Origin: Halanaerobiaceae bacterium
GTDB taxonomy: Bacteria; Bacillota; Halanaerobiia; Halanaerobiales; Halarsenatibacteraceae
Length of the DNA: 64,000 nucleotides
Direction: 5' to 3'
Assembly (NCBI GenBank): GCA_003553485.1
Contig: PWEJ01000020.1
Span: forward strand, 1 to 64,000
In this document: positions 9,157 to 17,932 of the stretch, piece after piece
How the letters are laid out: every line of letters starts with the position of its first letter
How positions within the stretch are numbered: position 1 is the stretch's first letter
Made by a program: the position numbers and the translations under genes
The notes under the pieces: generated by a model
What the model was told of the DNA's origin: nothing
Seen by the model: only the letters and a program-made list of their open reading frames with translations
Databases searched by the model: none

Positions 9157-10629
9157 TCATTCATCCAGGTTTGCCAGAATATTTTTTAGGTCAGTTACTC
9201 TATTGTAAATATCATTATAAAATTCTAATTCCTGCTCTTCATTTACTCCTGCAGTAAAATAGACTAAATGGATGGGGAGGGGGTTATTTAAATAGACTGT
9301 AGTTTCATTACCGTCCTGAATTTTTTCGTTGATCCGCTGTAGATCCCAGTCAGTATTATCAGCCAATAAATATTGAGCCAGTTCCAGCGGCTGATCAATT
9401 CTGATACAGCCAGAACTTTCTGCTCTAACTTCTCGGTTAAAAATATGTTGGTCTGGAGTATCATGCAGATAAATACTTTGTCGATTAGGGAACCTAAAAA
9501 CTACCCGTCCTAAAGCGTTGTCTGGGCCAGCATCCTGCCAGAGATAATAGTCGAAGTTACCAGCATGCTTCTCTTCCCAGTTTATCTCATCGGGATCGAC
9601 TTCAATAAAGCGGCCGTCTTCGTCTTCTTCGTAAACCCGATATCCTCCTCTCTCAAGATGCCGTTGGTCTTCTTGAATTTTAGGCAAGTGCTCCCTAAGT
9701 GCTATAGATCTAGGCATATACCAGCGGGGACTTAGAGTCAGGTGAGTTAGATGTTTATTCATTTCCGGAGTCTGATGGGCTGGTCGACCAATAATTGTCT
9801 TCATATCCATGACAACCTCTTCTCCCTCGTAAACCTGCAGGGTAAAAGAAGGTAAATTAACATAAATGTGTTTGTCGCTGTTTTCAGCTGGCCCCTCTCC
9901 AGAGTTCCAGCGCCACTTTTCTAAATTGGCATTTATAATCTGCTGCTCTTCTTCTGTAACTCTCATATCTCCCTGGACGATCCTTTGGTTAATATCCAGC
10001 AACTTTTGATATTGAGGATGCTGGGGTTGCAGGTCAGAAAAAACTTCAGTTAATCCGTTTCCTGCCTGAGCAGTGGATAAGACCAGCAATACCTCTCCCT
10101 CTAAGTCGGAGATTGATATCCTTCTAGCAAAAGTATCAGGGTTAAGTCTGCCATTGATTAGATCTGTGGTATAGCGGACTAATCCTTCAGTTATAAGCAA
10201 TTCCATCTCTGCTGCCTTATCGGCAGGAAATTCTTCATTACTTTGGTAACGCAGCCCCATCCAGAGGTCATTAATTGCTTCATAATTGTAATCTTCAGGA
10301 TTAAGTCCTACTTCCTGGGCGGCACTGATTAAAGAATAAACCTCTTCTCCTTGAGGTGATAATTGATTGCTCTCTACCCAGATAGACTCAAAATCATTAT
10401 TTTCATAAAAATCAGCCAGAAAATCCTGATAAAAAGAGGCTGCTATTTCTGCTTCTAGATACTCTGCAAAATTATTTTCTGCCCTTACATCAGGAGAACT
10501 GTTTACAAAGACCAGTAATAATAGTAAAATCATGATTAAAGGCAGGAGTTTTAAAGAAGACTGCAGGGTATTTTTTAAGGATAACAGATAATAAGGTGCA
10601 ACCTCAGTAGACTTTAGCCTTAAAGACAA
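9157..10629 (-). CDS. L,D-transpeptidase, YcbB/LdtD family
   Basis: Cell-wall cross-linking enzyme forming 3-3 peptide bridges, or attaching proteins to murein. A membrane anchor or signal lies at about residues 27-45 (LPLIMILLLLLVFVN), then the helical scaffold domain typical of YcbB-type enzymes. The catalytic YkuD domain shows the H-x-F-N-R-E segment and SSGCIRI with the nucleophile Cys at about residue 408, with His in YLHDTPDQHIFN. The 490 residues are shorter than E. coli YcbB (about 615), consistent with the clostridial version. The start is TTG 10629 after AAGGTGGTG; a promoter-like pair is 57-87 bases upstream. It is co-directional with the PG-binding protein. Confidence 0.92.
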   Translation of the reverse strand: MSLRLKSTEVAPYYLLSLKNTLQSSLKLLPLIMILLLLLVFVNSSPDVRAENNFAEYLEAEIAASFYQDFLADFYENNDFESIWVESNQLSPQGEEVYSLISAAQEVGLNPEDYNYEAINDLWMGLRYQSNEEFPADKAAEMELLITEGLVRYTTDLINGRLNPDTFARRISISDLEGEVLLVLSTAQAGNGLTEVFSDLQPQHPQYQKLLDINQRIVQGDMRVTEEEQQIINANLEKWRWNSGEGPAENSDKHIYVNLPSFTLQVYEGEEVVMDMKTIIGRPAHQTPEMNKHLTHLTLSPRWYMPRSIALREHLPKIQEDQRHLERGGYRVYEEDEDGRFIEVDPDEINWEEKHAGNFDYYLWQDAGPDNALGRVVFRFPNRQSIYLHDTPDQHIFNREVRAESSGCIRIDQPLELAQYLLADNTDWDLQRINEKIQDGNETTVYLNNPLPIHLVYFTAGVNEEQELEFYNDIYNRVTDLKNILANLDE

Positions 10630-10686
10630 TTCATCTCACCACCTTGCCAGAATTATATTTGTCTTAACTTAATTTCTTTATCCCTT

Positions 10687-10716
10687 ATTATACTATACAA
10701 TGGCTGGTAATAGCAA
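10687..10716 (-). promoter_or_regulatory. Sigma-A-type promoter candidate for the L,D-transpeptidase gene
   Basis: On the minus strand TTGCTA (10716-10711), an 18-base spacer, then TATAAT (10692-10687). The -10 is perfect and the -35 matches 4 of 6. It lies correctly upstream of the TTG start at 10629. Confidence 0.5.
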
Positions 10717-10823
10717 ACTATTATTGCTTTAATATTTGTCCGGCGAGAAAAATATGAGTATTTGCTTATAAGAGATGATAAAAATGATTGTCAATTTAAA
10801 ATTATTTTAAAGGAGATATCAAA

Positions 10824-11978
10824 ATGAAAGAAAAAAAGAGCAAAAGAAGGCGGATTAGAGAGTGGGGTATTATTCCTGGCATGCTGCCCACGGGGGAGTT
10901 AAACTCCATCACCGATGTAAAGGGAGTAGAGGTGGGACACTCGACGATTATCAAAGGTGAAGGGGAGTTAATTCCCGGGGAAGGTCCAATCCGAACTGGT
11001 GTTACGGCTATCTGGCCTCATCGAGAAAATATTTATAAAAACCCTGTAGCTGCCAGCCTCTATGTTATTAATGGATATGGTAAGGCGGCGGGGGTAACAC
11101 AAATTCAGGAGTTTGGCCGGCTGGAATCACCAATTTTATTAACAGGAACGTTGAATGTTGGCAGAGTTATGGATGCCCTGATTGATTATATCTTACGTGA
11201 CAATCCTGAAATAGGTATCAGCTCCAGCAGTTTTAATCCGGTGGTCTTAGAGTGTAATGATGGTTATTTAAATGATCTCCAGGGTAGACATGTTAAATCT
11301 CAACATGTCCATCGGGCCCTGATTACCGCCTCAGCTGACAAAGTGGCTGAAGGAGAGATAGGTGCTGGCACAGGCATGGTATCCTTTGGTTTTAAAGGTG
11401 GTATTGGTTCGGCTTCTCGCAAATTGAGCTGGGCCAATGAAGAATACTGCCTGGGTGCTCTGGTGTTATCAAACTTTGGCCGGCGGGAGGAACTGCGGAT
11501 TGCCGGTATACCCCTTTATAATCTGGCCAGTGATATCCCCAGCCCTAAAGAGGAAGAGAGAAAGGATGGTTCTGTAATTGTCCTGCTAGCCACTGACCTA
11601 CCTCTTGATAATTTTAGGCTTACCAGACTGGCCAAACGAGCTCAGCTGGGTTTGGCCCGGGTGGGTTCTCTGGCGGATAATGGCAGCGGTGAGTATGTGT
11701 TAGCCTTTTCTTCAACAGAGAGACATCAACGGGGGCCTGAAGGTCAATTAAAAATCAGGGCTAAAAAGCCAGCTGAAGGCGGTAATAAAAAAAGCGCCAT
11801 CAAATCAGAGGGAGAATTGTTAAATAAAATGTTCCAGGCAACGGTTGAAGCTACCGAAGAGGCCGTGCTGAATTCACTTTTTATGTCTGCCAGTTTAAGA
11901 GGCCGGGATGGCAATGAAGCCCAGGGATTACCAGCCGAGAAAATAGCAAGTAATTATAATCAGTTATGGCAAAGTTAA
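10824..11978 (+). CDS. P1 (DmpA/BapA) family N-terminal-nucleophile aminopeptidase
   Basis: Member of the DmpA family, self-processing enzymes that release N-terminal residues from peptides, D-amino acid amides or beta-peptides. It is 384 residues, close to family length. The typical start is seen (GMLPTGELNSITDVKGVEVGH), then GVTAIWPH, the GNVG-like TGTLNVGRVMDALIDY block, and the segment LGALVLSNFGRRE where the autocatalytic cleavage and new N-terminal Ser are expected. The C-terminal GDGNEAQGLP-like ending (RGRDGNEAQGLPAEKI) is conserved. No signal peptide, so it is probably cytoplasmic. The stop codon overlaps the convergent gene by 4 bases. Confidence 0.92.
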   Translation: MKEKKSKRRRIREWGIIPGMLPTGELNSITDVKGVEVGHSTIIKGEGELIPGEGPIRTGVTAIWPHRENIYKNPVAASLYVINGYGKAAGVTQIQEFGRLESPILLTGTLNVGRVMDALIDYILRDNPEIGISSSSFNPVVLECNDGYLNDLQGRHVKSQHVHRALITASADKVAEGEIGAGTGMVSFGFKGGIGSASRKLSWANEEYCLGALVLSNFGRREELRIAGIPLYNLASDIPSPKEEERKDGSVIVLLATDLPLDNFRLTRLAKRAQLGLARVGSLADNGSGEYVLAFSSTERHQRGPEGQLKIRAKKPAEGGNKKSAIKSEGELLNKMFQATVEATEEAVLNSLFMSASLRGRDGNEAQGLPAEKIASNYNQLWQS

Positions 11979-12679
11979 AGTATTTTATCGGCCACATATC
12001 TGGCTCCCTCAGTGGCTAAATTTTTTAAATTTTTATTATTATATTTCCGGGCCAGAGCAAGCCGGTGAGCATCTTTTAATATAGAGAAAGAAGGATTGGG
12101 CAACTCTCTTTTCCCCAGGGCTTTAATATTAGCAATAATTTCTTCCTGATAGCGCTGAGGCAGATCGTAATTCTTTAACAACCAGTCAGCAATTTGCCAG
12201 CAATTAGCAATTTTATTTTCTGGCGGAGCAACTTTTATAGAAGCTAAATTTAATTCCTCTAGTTGACAGTCCTCTCCTCCTAGTTCATGAAGAAGGGCAG
12301 AGAGGATAGTGGTAAGCGGACTATAACGTTCGCGCCGGCCAATTCTGTCTGCCATATTTGTTACTTCTTTTATATGGGCAAAGGTCTGGGGTTTATTGGA
12401 ATAAATTATTTTAATCTGATCGCCAATCTTATCTCTAATACTCTGGACTTCCTGATAGAGAGTACTCCCTTCTCCTATACAATTAGCAGCATGTTCGCAC
12501 CACTCGGCACATTCAAGATTAAACCTTGGATTTATTACATCCTGCCCGCAACTGGGGCAGGAACGCATAAGGTCAAATTTAAAAAATTCTATCTGATAAT
12601 TACAGGCGGGACAGCTTTTTTCGCTGACATCTTCGGGGGACCAGTTTCTACCATCCTGGCCGGGGCATTGCTGTAGCAT
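11975..12679 (-). CDS. Zinc-ribbon protein with HD-like helical domain, putative phosphohydrolase
   Basis: The N-terminal 60 residues hold CPGQDGRNW, CPACNYQIEFF and CPSCGQDVINPRF, two CxxC pairs typical of a zinc ribbon, then a Cys cluster (LECAEWCEHAANC) that could hold a second metal. The remainder is helical with SALLHELGGED, resembling the H-D pair of HD-domain phosphohydrolases although the full metal-ligand set is not evident. This architecture occurs in anaerobes annotated as phosphohydrolases, but function is unproven. ATG 12679 is 10 bases from AGGAGG. It overlaps the convergent P1 peptidase gene by 4 bases. Confidence 0.75.
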   Translation of the reverse strand: MLQQCPGQDGRNWSPEDVSEKSCPACNYQIEFFKFDLMRSCPSCGQDVINPRFNLECAEWCEHAANCIGEGSTLYQEVQSIRDKIGDQIKIIYSNKPQTFAHIKEVTNMADRIGRRERYSPLTTILSALLHELGGEDCQLEELNLASIKVAPPENKIANCWQIADWLLKNYDLPQRYQEEIIANIKALGKRELPNPSFSILKDAHRLALARKYNNKNLKNLATEGARYVADKIL

Positions 12680-12714
12680 ATCATGGATACCTCCTGGATA
12701 AATATATCACTTTA

Positions 12715-12736
12715 CTTATACTGGACTTATACTGGA
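12715..12736. repeat. 11-bp tandem duplication
   Basis: CTTATACTGGA occurs twice in direct succession (12715-12725, 12726-12736). Read on the minus strand each copy carries a TATAAG -10-like hexamer just upstream of the zinc-ribbon gene start, so the duplication may have doubled a promoter element. Confidence 0.6.
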
Positions 12737-12841
12737 CAAATTATATCTTCAATTATGATTTTAAGGCATTGGCCGGTAAAATTCCATGATATAAATCACA
12801 TTATTTTGCTAAAGATTAAATTTAAATATCACATCCTTTAC

Positions 12842-12870
12842 TTGACATAGGAGAAAAAATAACTTAAGAT
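12842..12870 (+). promoter_or_regulatory. Sigma-A promoter of the zinc transporter operon
   Basis: TTGACA (12842-12847), a 17-base spacer, then TAAGAT (12865-12870). The -35 is perfect and the -10 matches 5 of 6. The expected start site, about 12877, is just ahead of the palindrome at 12883-12897. Confidence 0.8.
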
Positions 12871-12882
12871 AAAACCACTAAC

Positions 12883-12897
12883 TGCAAATCATTTGCA
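12883..12897. promoter_or_regulatory. Fur-family-like (Zur-type) 7-1-7 operator
   Basis: Perfect palindrome TGCAAAT-C-ATTTGCA. It shares the xxxxAATnATTxxxx core of Fur, Zur and PerR boxes and lies between the predicted transcription start and the Shine-Dalgarno of znuA. A bound repressor there would block transcription. The upstream position of a zinc transporter points to Zur. Confidence 0.6.
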
Positions 12898-12913
12898 AAA
12901 GGAGGATAAGTCC

Positions 12914-13879
12914 ATGAATAATAAGATGACTGTATTATTATTAGCTTTTCTGATAGTCTTTTTATTCCCTTTAACTCTGGCCGCTGAAACGGCGGGAGAA
13001 GTTCATGTGAGCATCTATCCAATTTATGAGCTGGCTGACAGGATTGGAGGAGAATATCTCGACATTAAACAAGTGGTTCCTGATGGTGTAGAACCTCATG
13101 GATATGAACCCTCTCCCCGAACTATAGCAGGCCTAGAAAGAGCTAAAGCATTTATTTATATAGGTCAGGGCTTAGAACCCTGGGGAGAAAGGGGTGCAGA
13201 AATAGTTAGTGAGCAGCAGGGTGAAGTTATAAAGTTGACGGATCATGTTGATTTAATACCCTACAGAGGTTTTTATTATGAGGGAGAAGGGGCAGAAGAA
13301 GAGGAAAACCACGATCACGACCACGGCCATGAACATGACCACGACCATGGCGATTATGATAATCATATCTGGTTAGATTTTAACAATATGGAGATCATAG
13401 CCGAGGTTTTGACTGATCTATTTATAGAATTGGAGCCCACCAGAGAAGAGGAGATGTTAGCTAATAAAGAAAGGGTACAGAATAAGCTGGCGGAATTGGA
13501 TCAGGCCTTTAGAGAAGGTTTAAAAGATTTGGAACAGGATACTATAATTGTATCCCATGCAGCCTTTGGTTATCTGGCTGAAAACTATGATCTGCAACAG
13601 GTAGCTGTTACTGGTTTATCCCCTGAAGAAGAGCCCTCCTCCAGGGTGGTTGCTGATCTGATAGAGATTGCTCGAGAGAGCGGGGTTGAATATATTTTCC
13701 TGGAAACCCTGGCTAGCCCGCGAACAGTGGATGTTATTGCTGAAGAGGCTGACTTAGGGGTGCTGACTTTAAATCCGGTGGAGGGTTTAAGGGAAGAAGA
13801 TATTGAGCGGGGAGCTGATTATTTTTCAATTATGTACGAAAACCTGGAAAATCTTAAAAAAGGGCTGGGAAAAAACTGA
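12914..13879 (+). CDS. znuA: Zinc (manganese) ABC transporter substrate-binding protein
   Basis: Cluster A-I metal-binding protein that delivers zinc to the ZnuB/ZnuC importer. ATG 12914 follows AAAGGAGGA; a longer frame from TTG 12893 would begin inside the palindrome and is not used. A signal peptide of about 24 residues has no lipobox (LTLAAE). Metal ligands are expected at VEPHGYEPSP, at the His after the charged loop (DNHIWLD), at VSHAAFGYL and near the ETLASPRT loop. A histidine/aspartate-rich loop (HDHDHGHEHDHDHGD) sits in between, a hallmark of ZnuA rather than manganese-specific proteins. First gene of znuACB, behind a Zur-like site. Confidence 0.93.
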   Translation: MNNKMTVLLLAFLIVFLFPLTLAAETAGEVHVSIYPIYELADRIGGEYLDIKQVVPDGVEPHGYEPSPRTIAGLERAKAFIYIGQGLEPWGERGAEIVSEQQGEVIKLTDHVDLIPYRGFYYEGEGAEEEENHDHDHGHEHDHDHGDYDNHIWLDFNNMEIIAEVLTDLFIELEPTREEEMLANKERVQNKLAELDQAFREGLKDLEQDTIIVSHAAFGYLAENYDLQQVAVTGLSPEEEPSSRVVADLIEIARESGVEYIFLETLASPRTVDVIAEEADLGVLTLNPVEGLREEDIERGADYFSIMYENLENLKKGLGKN

Positions 13880-14625
13880 TGGCTTTATTAGAGCTTAAAA
13901 ATATCAACTTTTCTTATCAGCAGGAAAAAGCTGTTGAAAACGTTAGACTGTCTATAGAAGAGGGTGATTTTGTAGCCTTTATTGGCCCCAATGGTTCTGG
14001 TAAGAGTACTTTGCTTAAGCTCATCTTGGGTTATCTCACTCCTGATAAAGGGGAAATTTTATGGCAAGGCCAACCTGCTTCTGATGTCATGGACTGGAGC
14101 AGTATCGGTTATATTTCTCAGCAGGTTAAGGAATTTAATCAAAGTTTTCCTGCTACTGTAAGAGAGATTGTTGGCAGCAACCTCTATAATAAAATGGGAT
14201 TTATTAAATTTTTAAATAGCAGCCTGGAGGAAAAAATTGCTCAAGCTTTAAAACTGGTTGATATGGAGGGTTTTATGAGGCGCAAAATAGGCAATCTTTC
14301 TGGCGGGCAGCAGCAAAGGGTATTCATTGCTCGTCTGATGGTCAATGATCCTGATCTAATTATTTTAGATGAGCCTTTAGTGGGGCTTGATATCAAAGCT
14401 CAGGATGACTTTTATCGTATTATTGGAGAGATAAAGGAAAAATACAATAAAACTATCATTATGGTCTCTCATGATATTCAGGTTATCAGCAGGCATGCCA
14501 ATAGAGTTGTTTGTTTTGAGGAGGGCCAGGTCTATTCTCATAGGGCTAGGGAGTTTAGCTATGATGATTATATGTATGACCTGCGCCAGACCAATTTAAG
14601 AATAATACCCCGACACGAACATTGA
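13879..14625 (+). CDS. znuC: Zinc ABC transporter ATP-binding protein
   Basis: ATPase subunit of the metal importer. The sequence shows Walker A (GPNGSGKST, near residue 35), the Q-loop, the signature LSGGQQQR, Walker B (DLIILDEP) and the switch His (VSHDI). Its length of 248 residues is normal. The ATG shares one base with the znuA stop (TGATG), indicating coupled translation. The final HEH residues may reflect the metal-handling role but could be chance. Confidence 0.93.
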   Translation: MALLELKNINFSYQQEKAVENVRLSIEEGDFVAFIGPNGSGKSTLLKLILGYLTPDKGEILWQGQPASDVMDWSSIGYISQQVKEFNQSFPATVREIVGSNLYNKMGFIKFLNSSLEEKIAQALKLVDMEGFMRRKIGNLSGGQQQRVFIARLMVNDPDLIILDEPLVGLDIKAQDDFYRIIGEIKEKYNKTIIMVSHDIQVISRHANRVVCFEEGQVYSHRAREFSYDDYMYDLRQTNLRIIPRHEH

Positions 14626-14638
14626 TGGTGGTGAAATA

Positions 14639-15454
14639 ATGGATTTCTTGAGTTATACTTTTATGCGCCGGGCTCTCATTGCTGGCAACATGGTGGGTGT
14701 AATAGCCCCCTTAGTGGGGGTCTTTTTGAATTTGCGCCGGCTATCCTTAATTGGCCATACCCTTTCTCATGTGGCCCTGGCCGGGGTGGCTATAGGGCTG
14801 TTTATCGGTGTTTTTCCTCTTTATATGGCCCTGATTATTTCTATAATAGCAGCTCTGGCCATTGAAAAGTTACGTAAAGATTACCAGGATTATGCTGAAC
14901 TCTCCCTGGCCATAATACTGGCCGCTGGCCTGGGCCTGGCCACTATTTTGATCAGCGCTGCCAGACAGAGCGCTGGAATACACAGTTATTTATTTGGCTC
15001 TATCTCTTTAGTAGGCACCAGGGATATTTACATGATTTTACCTCTGGCTTTTATTATTTTAGCAGTTATAATAAAATATTATTATGGTTTCTTTTACCTG
15101 GCCTTTAATGAAAATGAAGCCCGCCTGGCGGGAGTGCCTGTGAAGGCTCTTAATATAGTTTTCATGGTAGTAGTTGCTCTGACCATATCCCTTGCTATTA
15201 GAGTGGTGGGGACTCTTTTAATAGCTTCTTTAATCACTATTCCGGTGGCAGCAGGGATGCAACTGGCCTGGAGTTTTAAAAGTACAATCTGGTTAAGCTT
15301 GATTTATAGTTTAATAGCAGTAAATTCAGGCTTGATCTACTCTTTTTATTATGATCTTGCTCCTGGAGGTACAATTATAATTACAGGAGTTCTTTTATTA
15401 TTAGCAACCATGCTAATCAAATATCTTTATCAGAAATTTTTCAGGCCTCGATAA
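14639..15454 (+). CDS. znuB: Zinc ABC transporter permease
   Basis: ABC-3 family membrane permease (ZnuB/MntB/TroC) with about eight hydrophobic segments in 271 residues. Family motifs include the GVIAPLVGVFLNLRRLSLIGH start with SHVALAGVAIG, and the late RVVGTLLIASLITIPVAAGM segment. It begins 13 bases after znuC behind GGTGGTG and completes the transporter. The znuA-znuC-znuB order is typical of Bacillota. Confidence 0.93.
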   Translation: MDFLSYTFMRRALIAGNMVGVIAPLVGVFLNLRRLSLIGHTLSHVALAGVAIGLFIGVFPLYMALIISIIAALAIEKLRKDYQDYAELSLAIILAAGLGLATILISAARQSAGIHSYLFGSISLVGTRDIYMILPLAFIILAVIIKYYYGFFYLAFNENEARLAGVPVKALNIVFMVVVALTISLAIRVVGTLLIASLITIPVAAGMQLAWSFKSTIWLSLIYSLIAVNSGLIYSFYYDLAPGGTIIITGVLLLLATMLIKYLYQKFFRPR

Positions 15455-15531
15455 ATTAGTTTTTAATAATTGAGCTCTGTGTTATAATAAAGTTAAATAT
15501 GAGCAAAATCTTAATCCAGGAGGCTAAATTC

Positions 15532-16485
15532 ATGCTAAGTAGAAGAGAATTTTTAAGGAGAATGCTGGCTATGACTGCCTCGCTATCTATAGGAACAAAA
15601 GTAATTTCTTCTCTGGGCAGTGATAAAATTAAGGCTGCCTCAGAAATACCTAAAAGAGAGCTTGGTAAGACAGGAGAAGAAATTAGTCTGGTAAGCCTGG
15701 GAGGAGAATCAACAGTAGAGCAGCGTGATAGACGAGAAGAGGCAATTGAAATTATAAACAAGGCTTTAGATGAAGGAATTAATTATATTGATACTGCCCC
15801 CTCCTACGGCAATGGAGGTAGTGAAGAGAATATTGGAGAAGTAATGGCCCACCGGCGAGAAGAAGTATTTTTAGCCACCAAGACTCATGATAGAAGTTAT
15901 GAAGGAACAAAATCCCTGCTGGAAGATAGCCTCAATAGACTTAAGACAGATTATTTAGATCTTTATCAACTGCATAACATCAGGACCACCCAAGATGTTA
16001 ATGAGGCTTTAGGAGAAAATGGCGCCATAAGGGCTATGGAAGAACTTAAGGAGCAGGGAGTTATTAATAATATTGGTATTACCGGTCATCGAGATCCTGA
16101 GGTTTTATTACAGGCGATTGAAGAGTATGATTTTGACTGCATCTTACTCTCTTTAAATGCAGCTGATATTCATTATCAGCCCTTTCAGGATGAGTTGTTA
16201 TCAAGAGCTAAAGAGAAGGAGATGGGCATTATAGCCATGAAAACTTTAGCTCAGGGCAGATTGGTTCCCGATGGAGGGGTGGAAAGTATTGAAAAAGCCC
16301 TTAATTATGTCTGGAGTTTCCCTGTAACTACCTCAATCATAGGAATTAGTACCCTCGAAGAATTAAGAGAAGATATTGAGCTGGCTAAAAGTTTTTCTAC
16401 CCTGGGAGAAGAAGAGATGCTGGAAATAGAAAGAAGCACTGCCCCCTATGAAGAAGAGGGTAACTTTTTTAAATATCACTGGTAA
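15532..16485 (+). CDS. Aldo/keto reductase with Tat-like signal
   Basis: NADPH-type aldo/keto reductase. ATG 15532 follows CCAGGAGGC; earlier in-frame codons lack a ribosome site. The N-terminus, MLSRREFLRRMLAMTASL, fits the twin-arginine consensus SRRxFLxR with a hydrophobic stretch after it, so the protein is probably exported folded, as seen for a subgroup of AKRs in anaerobes. The catalytic tetrad regions are present: DTAPSYGNG with Asp and Tyr, the Lys in FLATKTHD, and YQLHNIRT with His. The nucleotide end motif is SIIGISTLEEL. The physiological substrate is unknown. Confidence 0.88.
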   Translation: MLSRREFLRRMLAMTASLSIGTKVISSLGSDKIKAASEIPKRELGKTGEEISLVSLGGESTVEQRDRREEAIEIINKALDEGINYIDTAPSYGNGGSEENIGEVMAHRREEVFLATKTHDRSYEGTKSLLEDSLNRLKTDYLDLYQLHNIRTTQDVNEALGENGAIRAMEELKEQGVINNIGITGHRDPEVLLQAIEEYDFDCILLSLNAADIHYQPFQDELLSRAKEKEMGIIAMKTLAQGRLVPDGGVESIEKALNYVWSFPVTTSIIGISTLEELREDIELAKSFSTLGEEEMLEIERSTAPYEEEGNFFKYHW

Positions 16486-16505
16486 AGTTTTAATACTCAC
16501 TTTAG

Positions 16506-16527
16506 ACAGGTATTTCACCTGTTTTTT
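16506..16527 (+). terminator. Intrinsic terminator after the aldo/keto reductase
   Basis: 6-bp stem ACAGGT with ACCTGT around a 5-base loop, followed directly by six T. Confidence 0.65.
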
Positions 16528-16582
16528 AAGTATATTTGCTTTATTTGCTGTATAATAATACAATAAGAACAGGAGTGTTCCC

Positions 16583-17359
16583 ATGCTGGCTAAAATGAAG
16601 GACTGGGCTTTAGAGGTAGGAGAGTTGCAAAGAGATTATTTTCGCAGCACATATAAAGTAAGTAATAAAAAAGAAAAGATAAACCTGGTGACAGAGGTTG
16701 ATCAGAAATCAGAGAAAATTTTGTTAAATAAAATCAGAAATAATTTTCCTGCCGACAAAATTTTGGCCGAAGAGAGCGGGAATATCACCGGAGATAGCTT
16801 AGAAACTGGCAGATGGTGGATTATTGACCCTCTGGACGGTACAGTTAATTATGTCCATGGTTTTCATATATTTGGAATATCCCTTGCCTTTATAATAGAT
16901 GGCAAGCTTGATAAGGCTGTGGTATATATTCCCATGTTAGAGGAGATGTATGAGGCCCAGCGTCAGGGGGGGAGTTTTATAAATGGTGAAAAGATGGAAC
17001 TTAAAGATAATAAGGATCTGTCGACGGCGGTAATTGCTACGGGCTTTCCCTATGACCATCAGAGCAATTCTCAGGATATTATTGACATGTTTTCTCAAGT
17101 TTTGCCTTTGGTGGGGGGGATAAGACGGACGGGCTCGGCAGCCTTTGATCTCTGTCAGGTGGCTCGAGGTGTTTTTGACGGGTTTTGGGAGGTCAGGCTC
17201 TCTCCCTGGGATATTGCCGCCGGTGCTTTAATAATCAGTGAGGCCGGGGGAGTTGTCACTAATTTTTCAGGAGAAGAGATTCAATATAACGCCGCTGAGA
17301 TAGTGGCCGGGAATAGGTTTATCAACCAGGAACTAAGGCAGGTGTTGGAAGGGGAATAA
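16583..17359 (+). CDS. suhB: Inositol monophosphatase family phosphatase
   Basis: Magnesium-dependent phosphatase of the IMPase/SuhB family, acting on inositol or related sugar phosphates. Motif 1 is WWIIDPLDGTVNYVHG (Asp metal ligands, near residue 84) and motif 2 is SPWDIAAGALIISEAGG. The first metal Glu is in AEESG. At 258 residues it is full length. ATG 16583 follows AGGAGTG. A small membrane protein gene begins 3 bases after the stop, so they are co-transcribed. The substrate is not certain. Confidence 0.9.
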   Translation: MLAKMKDWALEVGELQRDYFRSTYKVSNKKEKINLVTEVDQKSEKILLNKIRNNFPADKILAEESGNITGDSLETGRWWIIDPLDGTVNYVHGFHIFGISLAFIIDGKLDKAVVYIPMLEEMYEAQRQGGSFINGEKMELKDNKDLSTAVIATGFPYDHQSNSQDIIDMFSQVLPLVGGIRRTGSAAFDLCQVARGVFDGFWEVRLSPWDIAAGALIISEAGGVVTNFSGEEIQYNAAEIVAGNRFINQELRQVLEGE

Positions 17360-17362
17360 ATC

Positions 17363-17914
17363 ATGGAATTTTATCGGAAAGGAGTTTCCCTCAAATTATT
17401 TTTCTTAATAATTTTAATTGCTGTACTAGCCACTCTACTTTTGACGGAGATAGGTCTGTTTTTAGCTGGTTCAGCCCTGGGCTATGAAATGGAATTTGAA
17501 TTTTTAAATACCCAGGCCGGGGAAGATATAGATTCAGAATATGATGCTATGTTTATTTCCAGTGGCAGATTAATGGCCTTGATATTTCAGGTGACTCTAT
17601 TTTATGTTATAATCTTATTATCAGGTAGTAGATACCTGCTGGGTTTTTTATTTTTTCCCCTTGGTTATCGAATGATATCCTATATACTGGCGATGGCTGC
17701 TCCAGATACTTTCTTATCTCAGGCAGAATTTTTAATAGCTAATTATTACGATATATCGACGGGATTGATTATAGCTATAATATCAATTTATTTTATTATA
17801 TTAAATCTTCATGCCGTTATTAGAACTTCTTTAAGCTGGAAGAGATATTTTCAGGGAGCGCTTTTTTCTCTGCTGCTTTTTGCTATTATTGTGTTTTTAA
17901 CTAATTTAATTTGA
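17363..17914 (+). CDS. Hypothetical membrane protein
   Basis: 183 residues with about four or five hydrophobic helices: about 10-35 (LKLFFLIILIAVLATLLLTEIG), 68-90, 90-115, 130-150 and 160-183. Between the first and second is a short acidic loop. I recognise no family. It starts 3 bases after suhB, apparently in the same operon. Resemblance to other multi-pass proteins would be driven by composition, so no function is proposed. Confidence 0.7.
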   Translation: MEFYRKGVSLKLFFLIILIAVLATLLLTEIGLFLAGSALGYEMEFEFLNTQAGEDIDSEYDAMFISSGRLMALIFQVTLFYVIILLSGSRYLLGFLFFPLGYRMISYILAMAAPDTFLSQAEFLIANYYDISTGLIIAIISIYFIILNLHAVIRTSLSWKRYFQGALFSLLLFAIIVFLTNLI

Positions 17915-17932
17915 TAATTTGCAGTATTAAGC

